From JADKIH01 sp031411835 (GTDB lineage: Bacteria > Bacteroidota > Bacteroidia > AKYH767-A > 2013-40CM-41-45): DNA of 23,392 bases. The notes below the pieces were generated by a model. That model saw nothing but the letters and a program-made list of their open reading frames with translations. It was not told the DNA's origin and did not search any database. Position numbers and translations under genes: made by a program. Location of the stretch: assembly GCA_031411835.1 (NCBI GenBank), contig JANOBV010000094.1, positions 1-23,392 on the forward strand, read 5' to 3'. Shown here one piece after another: positions 8,192 through 16,562 of the stretch (positions are counted from its first letter, which is position 1; each line of letters begins with the position of its first letter).

Positions 8192-10255
8192 ATGAAAATC
8201 ACAAAACTAATTCTTGCAGGAGCTATTCTTGCGATCACAGCTTGTAACTCAGGCAAGAAGGGCCCTGAATCAGGAACAGCGCAATTAGAAGATACAACAT
8301 TCGAATACATGGCAGATCGTTTTGCCGATGTACAAGTGTTGCGGTATAAAATTCACGATTTCGATAAATTGACATTAAAGCAAAAAGAACTTGCGTATTA
8401 TTTTACGCAAGCCGGTTTAGCAGGAAGAGATATTTTCTATGATCAGAAATATCGTTATGGAATTGCATTACGTCAGACATTGGAAACAATTCTTGAAACG
8501 TATAAAGGTGAGAAGAGCGGAGCTGATTGGGATAAATTCATGGAATACTGCAAGCGATTCTTTTTCTCGAATGGAAATCATCATCATTATTCTGCAGATA
8601 AATTTATTCCGGGATGTAGTTTTGAATATTTCTCAGAGCTAGTGAAGAATAGTGATCAAACTCGTTTACCATTGAATAATAAATCTGTCGACGAATATTT
8701 GACACGATTGAAAACAATCATTTTCGATCCTACTTATGATTCAAAATGTGTTGACCTTTCTGCGAAAGATGTTATTGCTTCAAGCTGTAATAATTTTTAT
8801 GAAGGATTAACTCAAAAAGAAGTTGAGGATTACTACGAGCAAGTTAAATTGGCAGATACAACGAATAAATCACAGATCGGATTCAATTCAAAATTGATGA
8901 AGGTAGATGGTAAGATCGTTGAGCAAGTTTATATATTAGGTGGAATGTATAGTGCTGCAATTGAGAAGATCATTTTCTGGTTGCAAAAGGCGAGTGGAGT
9001 TGCTGAGAATCCGGAACAAAAAGTAACGATTGACAGATTGATAAAGTTTTATCAGACCGGCGATCCGGTAGCATTCGATGATTATAGTATTGCTTGGGTT
9101 TGTGATACGACTTCAACTGTCGATGCTGTGAATGGATTCATTGAAGTATATCAAGATGCATTGCAGAAAAAATCTGCTTTCGAGTCAGTTGTATCGATGA
9201 AAGATTTCGAAGCCACAAAACGTATTGCTGCTGTTTCTCATGAAGCACAATGGTTCGAAGATAATTCGCCAATCATGAAAGAACATAAGAAGGCTGCAGT
9301 TGTTGGAATCAGTGCAAAAGTGATCACTGTAATTTCTGAATGTGGTGATGCGGCACCTTCTACGCCAATTGGAATTAATCTTCCGAATAACGAATGGATC
9401 CGAGAAGATACAGGTTCGAAATCGGTTTCATTGAGCAACATCGTTGAATCATATAATTTCTATAAATCTAAATCACCGATGATCGATGAGTTTGGTTCAT
9501 CGGATGAAGTGAAAGCACGCGTAAGAAAATATGGTGGAACTGCAGGCGATATTCACACAGATCTGCATGAAGTGATTGGACATGCATCAGGACAAATAAA
9601 TAAAGGAGTTAAAACAACCGATGTGACATTAAAAAATTACGCAGGTGTACTTGAAGAAGCGCGCGCAGATCTAGTAGGCTTATATTATACAATGGATCAA
9701 AAGATGGTAGACATTGGTGTAAGTCCTTCGCTTGAAGTTGGGAAAGCTCAATATGACAATTATATCATGAATGGAATGATGACGCAATTGCAACGCATCG
9801 AACCGGGAAACAATTTGGAAGAAGCACACATGCGTAATCGTCAATTGATCTCGCAATGGGTATTCAAACAAGGCGAGAAAGAAAAGGTTATCGAAAGAAT
9901 TTCGCGCGATGGCAAAACATATTTTGTGATCAACGATTATCAGAAGTTGAGATCGTTGTTTGGACAATTACTTCGCGAGATCCAACGAATTAAATCAGAA
10001 GGTGATTTTAAAGCCGGTAAAAAACTTGTTGAAACCTATGGTGTGATTGTCGATCAACCTTTGTTGACAGAAGTTCATACGCGATTTGAGAAACTAAACA
10101 TTGCTCCTTACATGGGTTTCATTCAACCGAAATTGGTTCCTGTAATGGAAGGTGATCGTATCGTTGATGTGAAAGTTCAGTATCCGAAAACGTTCCTAGA
10201 ACAAATGTTGGAGTATGGGAAGACGTATAATTTCTTGGCGCCGTATTGGAATTGA
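8192..10255 (+). CDS. Dipeptidyl-peptidase III (family M49), lipoprotein
   Basis: A zinc metallopeptidase of family M49, which removes dipeptides from the N-terminus of short peptides. The start is set at ATG 8192, where MKITKLILAGAILAITAC forms a lipoprotein signal with lipobox ITAC; a TTG-initiated extension from 8123 would hide this. In the 687-aa product, HEVIGH at 459-464 is the M49 HExxGH motif (zinc ligands His459 and His464, catalytic Glu460), and EEARAD at 488-493 supplies the third ligand, probably Glu489. Length matches bacterial DPP III. The lipobox places it in the periplasm or outer membrane, unlike cytosolic eukaryotic DPP III. It follows two amidohydrolase-type genes by 130 bases and ends before a strong terminator. 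Confidence 0.94.
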   Translation: MKITKLILAGAILAITACNSGKKGPESGTAQLEDTTFEYMADRFADVQVLRYKIHDFDKLTLKQKELAYYFTQAGLAGRDIFYDQKYRYGIALRQTLETILETYKGEKSGADWDKFMEYCKRFFFSNGNHHHYSADKFIPGCSFEYFSELVKNSDQTRLPLNNKSVDEYLTRLKTIIFDPTYDSKCVDLSAKDVIASSCNNFYEGLTQKEVEDYYEQVKLADTTNKSQIGFNSKLMKVDGKIVEQVYILGGMYSAAIEKIIFWLQKASGVAENPEQKVTIDRLIKFYQTGDPVAFDDYSIAWVCDTTSTVDAVNGFIEVYQDALQKKSAFESVVSMKDFEATKRIAAVSHEAQWFEDNSPIMKEHKKAAVVGISAKVITVISECGDAAPSTPIGINLPNNEWIREDTGSKSVSLSNIVESYNFYKSKSPMIDEFGSSDEVKARVRKYGGTAGDIHTDLHEVIGHASGQINKGVKTTDVTLKNYAGVLEEARADLVGLYYTMDQKMVDIGVSPSLEVGKAQYDNYIMNGMMTQLQRIEPGNNLEEAHMRNRQLISQWVFKQGEKEKVIERISRDGKTYFVINDYQKLRSLFGQLLREIQRIKSEGDFKAGKKLVETYGVIVDQPLLTEVHTRFEKLNIAPYMGFIQPKLVPVMEGDRIVDVKVQYPKTFLEQMLEYGKTYNFLAPYWN

Positions 10256-10273
10256 GAAATTTGAAATTCTATT

Positions 10274-10313
10274 AAAAACGCGGGACGATAAGTTTTTATC
10301 GCCCCGCGTTTTT
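10274..10313. terminator. Bidirectional intrinsic terminator between convergent genes
   Basis: ACGCGGGACGATAA pairs with TTATCGCCCCGCGT around a GTTT loop, flanked by A5 on the left and T5 on the right. There is one A:C mismatch read on plus, which becomes a G:U wobble read on minus. It lies between the plus-strand DPP III stop (10255) and the minus-strand stop at 10359, so it can serve both transcripts. Confidence 0.9.
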
Positions 10314-10358
10314 AATATTGCTATTTCAAATAATAAAAATTTTCAATTAATGAGTGTG

Positions 10359-10709
10359 TTATTTATTACAAACCATTTTTTTCGAATCGATAACTTTACC
10401 GTCTGCAATTAGGGTATAACTATAAATTCCACTACTCAAATTTTCACCAAATACATTTATTCTTCCATTTCCTCTTTCATTAATTATAACTGTTTGCATA
10501 ATTCGTCCAGTATTACTTGTGAATATAATTTTCGCCTCTTTTACTTCTATCGGAATTGTAAAAGTAATTTGTGTTTCTTCTGCAAATGGATTAGGGTCAT
10601 TCTGATTCAAAATGATTGAACTTTCTGAACTTAAACGAACATTTGTACCTGAACCGTTTGAGTTATTATTGCAACACCCTTCTATAGTTTCTTGAAGTTG
10701 TCTAATCAT
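10359..10709 (-). CDS. T9SS type A sorting-domain fragment, probable frameshifted C-terminus of the adjacent adhesin
   Basis: A 116-aa ORF with no signal peptide. It begins MIRQLQETIEGCC, a coiled-coil turn with two cysteines, followed by a Ser/Asn/Gly linker and a T9SS type A sorting domain (about 35-116, starting LNQNDPNPF and ending KMVCNK). A stand-alone sorting domain without a cargo or signal makes no sense, and its ATG overlaps the end of the upstream S74 gene by 8 bases in another frame. Removing one A from the five-A run at 10713-10717 (coding sense) joins the frames as LKNAKEMIRQLQ, a natural coiled coil. It is therefore probably the C-terminus of the upstream protein, split by a real mutation, a sequencing error or recoding. 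Confidence 0.7.
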   Translation of the reverse strand: MIRQLQETIEGCCNNNSNGSGTNVRLSSESSIILNQNDPNPFAEETQITFTIPIEVKEAKIIFTSNTGRIMQTVIINERGNGRINVFGENLSSGIYSYTLIADGKVIDSKKMVCNK

Positions 10710-13449
10710 TTCTTTTTGCGTTTTTCAATTCTTGCAAAAGAATAGGAACTAATGCTATGTAATTAATAGATTTAAAATTGATTTCGGGTTCAATTACATT
10801 TAAATTAGAATCTTTAGTTGCAGGAGCAGTTTGGTTTTCTACTAAACTTGGAAGAATTGTTTCAACTTCCTGAGCGAGTAGTCCATACTGTAAACCTGAC
10901 GGAAGATTTAATCTTGGATTGGCAATTGTATCAAAATAGTAAGTTTTTGGCTCTAGATTATCGATAATGTCAGATGCAGTTTCCGGATCGATATTATTTA
11001 TTGATGTCTTTATATTTGCATCAGAAGAAATAAATAAACCTGTACAGTAAGCATTACCATTGAAATAAGCAGATCTTCCACCAGGCATACCGTTTACGTA
11101 AAGACGATAGTCAAATCCTAAACTTGCAGGAATATCATAGTAGCCCATCAATGTACGTGTATTAGGGTGGCTGAAAGCTGAGATACTACCCAAAACAATG
11201 CAATCTTCGCAGCCAACTATTGCATTTGATCCAATTGCAGTAGCATTAGAAATGGTACTCGTACCTGTACCATTATAAACAAAACTAGATTGTCCTAAGA
11301 GTACACAATTTTCATATGTATCAGTTGTACTTCCCCCGGGATAAATGTTTGCATTGTAACCTGCAAAAAGATTTAGGTCGCCATTTTCATGAGTCTGTCC
11401 TGAATAGTTTCCTATAAATGTGTTTTGATCTCCTTCTTCATTTTGTCCTGAATAGTCTCCAACAATTACATTATTTGATCCTAATGATACCCCGGATCCA
11501 CCATTGGATGCAGCATCCGTACCAATTGCGATATTATTAGTGCCTGTTGAATTATTAAAACCTGCTCTATAGCCGAGAAGTGTATTTGCACCGCCGGTTG
11601 TAACATTGTATCCTGACTGAAAGCCTAAAGAAGTATTCGCAGCTGCACTATTTGTCAAAAGGCGGAGCGATGATGCACCTACCGCTGTATTGCCATATGC
11701 TACATTAGGTGTTGACGTGTTTCCGGCATTATTCCCAACATAAAAATTATCTGTACCATCGCGTGCAATTGTACGTGCTCCTGAGTAATAGAGCGGCGCG
11801 CTTATTCCAAGATCTCCTGTGATATCAACTTGATGTGTAGGAGATGTATTATTTACACCGACATTTGTACCATCGTCATAAACTAAACTATTGCAAAGTT
11901 CAGGAATTGATCCTACTCCAGTCCATTTTGAAAGCTTATTCAAATACAACGGACCCGCGCATGCTGCAACAGAACCACCACTACCCGGAACATCTTTTAA
12001 AATTACTTTACCATCAACATCTACAGTTAAAAATTTCGTAGCAGTTGATCCGGGATTATACGCAGAAGTTAAAGTTCTAAATTGTAAACCACTTACTCCT
12101 GTTGTGCCGTCGTTGATTTCGAGTTTTGCTCTTGGGCCAGTTGCGTCATTTGATAAACCTATTCCAACATTTACAGAATTGTTTCCTAAAATCATATGAT
12201 TGTTATTTCTAACAATTGAACTTGCACCAATAGAACTAGCATTTGTAAGGTTAGTTGAAGGTGTTCCCGAACCATAGCCAATGAATGTGTTTAAATATCC
12301 GGAAGAGTTACTCCCTCCGGAAGTTGCACCTAGAAAAGTATTATTGTAACCAGTTGTATTTCCAATACCTGAATTTTGACCAACAAATGTATTTAGATTA
12401 CCTCCAGCATTGATTTGACCTGATTGATAACCTACAAATGTATTATCATCACCTGTTTCAAAACCATATCCTGTTCTAGCACCAACTGTTGTATTTCTAT
12501 AGCCACCATTCATCTGGTACATTGAGTAAGAACCTAAAATAGTGTTATCGTCTCCATTAGGGAAATATGCATAAACAGCATAGGCTCCCATTAAAGTATT
12601 TCTGCTACCCGTTGAAATTCCTAAACCTGATAAGGTTCCAAAAAATGAATTTTTACTACCCGTAGTCATACTTGTTCCGGAACTCATTCCAAAAAAACAA
12701 TTATTTGAACCTGTTGTATTAAGAAGCCCTGAGAGTGATCCATAGAATGAGTTTTTGTTTCCTAAATTAAATCTTCCGGCACCATTTCCAGTTAATGTGT
12801 TATGTTCAGTGAAGCTAGTTCCTCCTAATTCACAAGCATGATGTCCTATGTAAGTGTTAGCTGATCCTGTTACTTGACTTAAGCCTGCACTAGCTCCAAT
12901 AAATGTTGCCCCATAGCTATAAGTATGGCTGTATCCGGCTTTATTTCCTACAAAAGTATTTTCATCTCCAAATGTGGAATTGTATCCGGCGCTATGGCCA
13001 ATAAATGTATTTTTAGTTGCATTCGGAATAGAAGTATTTAATCCTGCATCTACTCCTAGAAAAACATTTTCTATTCCGGGTGCAGAAAGCAACAATTCGC
13101 CTCCAATATTATAACCATGACCTTTTACACTTGTATTTAAATTTATATCATTATCAACATTAAGTTTGAGTCCACTTGGTGGGACACCCATTCCGATATT
13201 GCCTGAAGTGCCATCAATGATCATCCTTGGAGTTGTCCCAGAACCTAAGAAATCAGTATAAAAGTTAATCGGGTAAGGACCTTCGTGACGGATGTCTAAC
13301 GGGAAAGTTGTTGAAATGTCCCAACCGACATACCATGCTGTATTTGTTCCGGTGTGACCTGAACCACCAGCAACATCAGATTGTGCATATAAATAATGGA
13401 TAAATCCTAATGTAATCAAATGGAAAGTAAAAAATAATTTCTTTTTCAT
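10702..13449 (-). CDS. Beta-roll adhesin/tail-fibre-like protein with C-terminal S74 chaperone domain
   Basis: A 915-aa exported protein. The signal peptide ends near LYAQ (20-23). Two blocks of head-type repeats, about 128-395 and 565-720, carry roughly 25 variants of NTFxGxxAG at about 15-30-residue spacing, the pattern of left-handed beta-roll trimeric stalks. Between them lies a linker with RAKLEINDGTTG and a repeated 'NVGI/NVGVN' segment. At the end (about 805-905) is a Peptidase_S74/endosialidase-type intramolecular chaperone: SSDANIKTSI with Ser809-Asp810 as the expected self-cleavage site, then YGLLAQEVETILP and the YIALVPILLQEL helix. It should trimerise. The ORF stops in the terminal coiled coil and the sorting domain continues in another frame at 10709. 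It follows the 310-aa cargo gene by 12 bases. Confidence 0.82.
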   Translation of the reverse strand: MKKKLFFTFHLITLGFIHYLYAQSDVAGGSGHTGTNTAWYVGWDISTTFPLDIRHEGPYPINFYTDFLGSGTTPRMIIDGTSGNIGMGVPPSGLKLNVDNDINLNTSVKGHGYNIGGELLLSAPGIENVFLGVDAGLNTSIPNATKNTFIGHSAGYNSTFGDENTFVGNKAGYSHTYSYGATFIGASAGLSQVTGSANTYIGHHACELGGTSFTEHNTLTGNGAGRFNLGNKNSFYGSLSGLLNTTGSNNCFFGMSSGTSMTTGSKNSFFGTLSGLGISTGSRNTLMGAYAVYAYFPNGDDNTILGSYSMYQMNGGYRNTTVGARTGYGFETGDDNTFVGYQSGQINAGGNLNTFVGQNSGIGNTTGYNNTFLGATSGGSNSSGYLNTFIGYGSGTPSTNLTNASSIGASSIVRNNNHMILGNNSVNVGIGLSNDATGPRAKLEINDGTTGVSGLQFRTLTSAYNPGSTATKFLTVDVDGKVILKDVPGSGGSVAACAGPLYLNKLSKWTGVGSIPELCNSLVYDDGTNVGVNNTSPTHQVDITGDLGISAPLYYSGARTIARDGTDNFYVGNNAGNTSTPNVAYGNTAVGASSLRLLTNSAAANTSLGFQSGYNVTTGGANTLLGYRAGFNNSTGTNNIAIGTDAASNGGSGVSLGSNNVIVGDYSGQNEEGDQNTFIGNYSGQTHENGDLNLFAGYNANIYPGGSTTDTYENCVLLGQSSFVYNGTGTSTISNATAIGSNAIVGCEDCIVLGSISAFSHPNTRTLMGYYDIPASLGFDYRLYVNGMPGGRSAYFNGNAYCTGLFISSDANIKTSINNIDPETASDIIDNLEPKTYYFDTIANPRLNLPSGLQYGLLAQEVETILPSLVENQTAPATKDSNLNVIEPEINFKSINYIALVPILLQELKNAKRND

Positions 13450-13461
13450 GGTAGATTTGTT

Positions 13462-14394
13462 TTAATGGTAGATTAATACTTTTAAAGGAAACGAATCTTT
13501 AATCTTAATTAAATACATGCTTTGTACAAGCATAGAAAAATCAAATTTTGTATTTGTGTTTGTTACTTCTCCTTTGTAAACCTCCTTTCCCATTAGATTG
13601 TAAACCGAAAATGATTCGGCTTTAGTAATATTTAAAAATTCTATTTGATCTTTTATGGAAACTATTTGAATATTATTTTTCGCTTTTTCAGAAATGCTTG
13701 TCCAACTTCTTGAATAAATTGAATCTGTCGAAACACAAACTGCATCGATATAGTACCCAGAACTGAATCCATTGAAACTGGAAGTATCAGTATGTTGGTT
13801 GTCATAAAAATTTCCAATCATCAAGTAACTGAATGAAGTATCCGGAATTAAAGTACCAAAAATTTGCACCCAATTGTTTTGCTCAAATATAATTGAATCA
13901 CATTTGACATGAGAAAAATTGTCAGGAATGAAAGGGTTAAATTTTGAATACTGGTTTTCTGTAAATCTGAAACCAAAATTATTTGTTGCCCCATTAGTGT
14001 AATTACTATCTCCCTTAGAAATATAGGCAGATACAAAATATTTTAACCCTATCAATAATGGTTGTGCAAGCTCAATTCCTATATATTCTCGATAATTGAA
14101 AGGTAAAGATTGTATGTCATATGTTAGAACTAAGGCGTATCCATTTCCATCTTTTGCATATTGATACCCCCATGTATTCGAAGGCACTCCAACTGCTCCT
14201 GAGGAGTTGGCGCAGCTATTGAAGTAATCTGGACTAGCAGCATAAGAACTCCAACCGATTGCTCTATCAATTTGGTCGAAGCCTGTCGGACATTGCGTAT
14301 AATCCTCAAAACTCGGATTCGGCACAAGATTAACCTGCCCAACACTCTGAAGTGTGATTAAAATAAAACTAAAAAAATTAACAATTGATTTCAT
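13462..14394 (-). CDS. Secreted T9SS cargo protein with N-terminal carbohydrate-binding-like domain
   Basis: A 310-aa protein with signal peptide (cleaved near VGQ, 18-20). The mature part opens NLVPNPSFEDYTQCP, a start shared by many Bacteroidota surface proteins whose first domain is a jelly-roll or CBM-like fold. The CPTGFDQIDRAIGW and PDYFNSCAN segments and paired cysteines fit this. Residues about 232-310 are a shortened T9SS type A sorting domain (SVYNLMGKEVYKGEV...MYLIKI). It is the first gene of a three-ORF minus-strand operon, with only 12 bases before the S74 adhesin. The two products may be displayed together. Exact ligand and function are unknown. Confidence 0.75.
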   Translation of the reverse strand: MKSIVNFFSFILITLQSVGQVNLVPNPSFEDYTQCPTGFDQIDRAIGWSSYAASPDYFNSCANSSGAVGVPSNTWGYQYAKDGNGYALVLTYDIQSLPFNYREYIGIELAQPLLIGLKYFVSAYISKGDSNYTNGATNNFGFRFTENQYSKFNPFIPDNFSHVKCDSIIFEQNNWVQIFGTLIPDTSFSYLMIGNFYDNQHTDTSSFNGFSSGYYIDAVCVSTDSIYSRSWTSISEKAKNNIQIVSIKDQIEFLNITKAESFSVYNLMGKEVYKGEVTNTNTKFDFSMLVQSMYLIKIKDSFPLKVLIYH

Positions 14395-14414
14395 AAATAA
14401 GAGATATAATATTG

Positions 14415-14443
14415 TAAATGTAAAAAAGGAATTGATATTTCAA
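14415..14443 (-). promoter_or_regulatory. Putative promoter of the T9SS cargo/adhesin operon
   Basis: On the minus strand, TTG (plus 14441-14443) is followed after 18 bases by TACATTTA (plus 14415-14422), a 7/8 match to the Bacteroidota -7 box TAnnTTTG. It ends about 20 bases before the ATG at 14394. The rest of the 180-base gap up to 14574 is AT-rich with nothing recognisable. Confidence 0.4.
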
Positions 14444-14574
14444 AATGGCAATTTAAAATTTAACATAAAGTGTGGTTAATTTGTCGAAAAATTGATTTGA
14501 GCGCAAAGATTATTTTAAATAGGATCGTTTAAAATTTCGATAAATATTATTTATAGCTTATTAATTATTGAAAA

Positions 14575-15231
14575 CTATTTTTTAAGAAATCTTTTTTGCT
14601 GTTTAATTTTATTGAATAACGTTGCAGCACTAAATGCGCCAACTGTAGGCCCAATTAAATAGATCCACATAAACTGCAGATTATTCGAAATCAATGCTGG
14701 CCCAAAACTCCGTGCCGGATTCATTGACGCACCGCAAATCGGTCCGAAGTATTTTATCTCAAGCCAGATCACTATTCCGACAATCACTGCAATCATGTAA
14801 CCTGATTCTTTATATCCATGTGCAAGAATCAAAATGATAAACATTAAACTGAATGTGAGAAAAATTTCAAAGAGTACTGATGGAATTGCGTGGGCAGTCG
14901 GAATTGTGTTTCCTAAATTTATATTCGTTGGGAATATGAGATGCAATAAAAGAGATGCAAGTATCGCTCCGGCGAATTGACTAAAGATGTAGGGCAGGAT
15001 TTCTTTTTTCTCGAATGAACCGCTGAAATAAAATCCAAGTGTCACAGCCGGATTCAAATGTGCGCCTGAAGTATTTCCGAATAAAATAATTAGTAACGTT
15101 ACAATTCCTCCGATGATTGGAGCAGGAGCATTGGCGCTGAGAAATGTAAATTCCTCTGAGCAGATGATTGAGCCTGTCCCTAAAAAAACGAGTAGGAATG
15201 TTCCTGCAAATTCTGAAAATGCTTTCTTCAT
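14575..15231 (-). CDS. MIP-family channel (aquaporin/aquaglyceroporin), candidate arsenite channel
   Basis: A 218-aa six-helix channel of the major intrinsic protein family. Both NPA boxes are intact: NPA at 60-62 (GAHLNPAVT) and 171-173 (GASMNPARS), with Arg174 of the selectivity filter. By hand alignment, the helix-5 position that is His in water-selective AqpZ seems to be aliphatic here (about Ile159), which would suit a wider solute pore; this is tentative. The start is ATG 15231, giving MKKAFSEFAG; an upstream in-frame TTG at 15261 would add ten polar residues. It is the last gene of the ars cluster, 56 bases after the DUF6428-like gene. With no arsenite pump present it is the likely exit route for As(III). 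Confidence 0.85.
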   Translation of the reverse strand: MKKAFSEFAGTFLLVFLGTGSIICSEEFTFLSANAPAPIIGGIVTLLIILFGNTSGAHLNPAVTLGFYFSGSFEKKEILPYIFSQFAGAILASLLLHLIFPTNINLGNTIPTAHAIPSVLFEIFLTFSLMFIILILAHGYKESGYMIAVIVGIVIWLEIKYFGPICGASMNPARSFGPALISNNLQFMWIYLIGPTVGAFSAATLFNKIKQQKRFLKK

Positions 15232-15287
15232 TGGATGAGTGTCATTGTTGCTGAAGTACAATTATTTATTGACATAAGTTTACGTTT

Positions 15288-15755
15288 TTAGCAACAACCT
15301 CCGCCGGGTTTACAAGAATTTTGATTGGTCATTGCTGAAAGATTTGTTTTTAGTTTGTCAGCAGGAATTCCACAACTGTCGGATGCCAGGCAAGCCGTTT
15401 GTTTGGAAACTAATACAAACGTTTTACCATTAAAATCTAAATCATATTTCCCAATTGTTTCGCTTTGATATTCAACTTCAATTTCAAGATCTTCCATTCC
15501 CAATTTTTCTTCAGAAAGTTTGATGATGTTTAATAATTTTTGAGGTTTCAAGCGATGGTCAAAATCATTTGCATCCCACAATTGAAAGTTTGCGACTTTC
15601 TCGTTTCTGATCATTCCACCGCAGTCAATGAAATGCTTTGTTACTACTCCAATTTCTGTAACATGAAAATGTTCAGGAACCGCAGTTCCGTTTTGAAGTT
15701 CGAAATTTAGTGCTTCGGCCGTATTTAGAAGTCTTTTTATATCTGATAGTTTCAT
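15288..15755 (-). CDS. DUF6428-like ars-operon protein with C-terminal Cys tail
   Basis: A 155-aa soluble protein with no signal peptide. It resembles the DUF6428 family that recurs in Bacteroidota arsenic operons; that assignment is from memory of the pattern and context. An N-terminal helix (DIKRLLNTAEALNFEL) leads to VPEHFHVTEIGVV and a DCGG segment, then a mixed region rich in Trp/Asp. Cysteines cluster near the end in QTACLASDSCG and in the terminal SCKPGGGCC. This suggests thiol chemistry or As(III) binding, but no function is established. Its ATG at 15755 lies one base after the arsC TAA, so the two are almost certainly translationally coupled. It could be an arsenite chaperone or sensor feeding the channel encoded next. 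Confidence 0.7.
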   Translation of the reverse strand: MKLSDIKRLLNTAEALNFELQNGTAVPEHFHVTEIGVVTKHFIDCGGMIRNEKVANFQLWDANDFDHRLKPQKLLNIIKLSEEKLGMEDLEIEVEYQSETIGKYDLDFNGKTFVLVSKQTACLASDSCGIPADKLKTNLSAMTNQNSCKPGGGCC

Positions 15756-15756
15756 T

Positions 15757-16197
15757 TTAGTTTAATTTAGAACCTGTTTGTTTTATAAATTCAATCACTG
15801 CATTTTTGATTGTATCTCGGACAATGATCGTTCTCTTTAATTTTTCACTGTCATCACCGGCAAATGAAGAAGGATCTTCGAATGACCAGTTTATTTTTTT
15901 GTGTACTCCGGGGAAAATAGGACAACGTGATGCGCTGGCTTCATCGCATACAGTAACTACATAATTATATAGTCGACCTTCTTTGAAGAATTCAAAAACA
16001 TCTTTCGTTTTATTATTGCTGATGTCTATTCCATCTTCCTGCATCGCTTTTACTGCAAATGGATTTAGTTTCCCTGCTTCTAGTCCGGCGCTCTCAACAT
16101 GATATTGGTCGTCGCCGAATTTATTAAGATATGCTTCAGCCATCTGACTACGCGCTGAATTGTGAATACATAAAAATAGAACCTTAATCTTTTCCAT
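15757..16197 (-). CDS. arsC: Arsenate reductase, thioredoxin-coupled LMW-phosphatase type
   Basis: A 146-aa cytosolic enzyme that reduces arsenate to arsenite using thioredoxin. The phosphatase-type loop CIHNSAR spans 10-16 (Cys10, Arg16), followed by SQMAEA. The redox relay cysteines are Cys84 (VTVCDEA) and Cys92 (RCPIFPG), giving the Cys10/84/92 triad of the Staphylococcus aureus pI258-type ArsC. NWSFEDPS at 103-110 supplies the usual Asp-Pro region. Length is close to the usual 130-145 aa. The ATG at 16197 lies about 20 bases after the arsR stop, and the stop is one base before the next gene, so it sits in an arsR-arsC-DUF6428-aquaporin operon under ArsR control. Some relatives act as protein tyrosine phosphatases; the triad and context favour ArsC. 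Confidence 0.94.
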   Translation of the reverse strand: MEKIKVLFLCIHNSARSQMAEAYLNKFGDDQYHVESAGLEAGKLNPFAVKAMQEDGIDISNNKTKDVFEFFKEGRLYNYVVTVCDEASASRCPIFPGVHKKINWSFEDPSSFAGDDSEKLKRTIIVRDTIKNAVIEFIKQTGSKLN

Positions 16198-16217
16198 CTA
16201 ATTATTTTTTATTTTAA

Positions 16218-16550
16218 TTAACAACACTTTGGATTGTTTGAATTTGTCTTTGTAAAGAATTCGTTGAATTGCTTTTCGAATTGCTCAAATGTTTTCCAGT
16301 TGATGCAATAGCATGACTTAGGACCGTCGACTGTTCCTGTGATCAGTCCGGCTTTGAGAAGTTCTTTTAAATGTTGCGATACAGTTGACTGTGCAAGTGG
16401 AAGAACTTCCACGATCTCACCGCAAATGCAGCTTTCTTTTTTTGCGATCTCTTTCAAGATTGCGACTCTCGCCGGGTGACTAATTGCATTGGCAAAATCG
16501 GCCAGGTGATTTTCCTTTTGGGTGAATTGGTCGCGTTTGTGGGTAGCCAT
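16218..16550 (-). CDS. arsR: ArsR-type As(III)-responsive repressor
   Basis: A 110-aa winged-helix repressor of the ArsR/SmtB family that should release its operator when As(III) binds. The fold starts with FANAISHPARVAILKEI (19-35); ESCICG gives the alpha-3 CxC metalloid site (Cys41, Cys43), equivalent to ELCVCD in E. coli ArsR. The recognition helix is PLAQSTVSQHLKELLKAG. Extra cysteines in SCYCINW and the terminal KCC may add ligands. The start is ATG 16550: a TTG-initiated form beginning at 16571 would start inside the -7 promoter box and could not be in the transcript. It leads the ars operon, about 20 bases before arsC, and is expected to be autoregulated. Confidence 0.93.
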   Translation of the reverse strand: MATHKRDQFTQKENHLADFANAISHPARVAILKEIAKKESCICGEIVEVLPLAQSTVSQHLKELLKAGLITGTVDGPKSCYCINWKTFEQFEKQFNEFFTKTNSNNPKCC

Positions 16551-16562
16551 TGGGTTAAATGT

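Noticed and set aside
10702..10730. Canonical -1 ribosomal frameshift at the A-rich end of the S74 gene
   Set aside because: The downstream frame needs +1 (or -2), not -1, and the A runs are not in the zero-frame register X-XXY-YYZ. A one-base indel in a homopolymer is simpler.
10702..13449. Regularly spaced short repeats suggesting a CRISPR-like array
   Set aside because: The periodicity is codon-level repetition of NTFxGxxAG motifs in one long frame; repeats are degenerate and there are no unique spacers or cas genes.
15232..15261. TTG start of the aquaporin ten codons upstream
   Set aside because: ATG at 15231 gives the usual MIP N-terminus with helix 1 following directly; the extension is polar and unlike the family.
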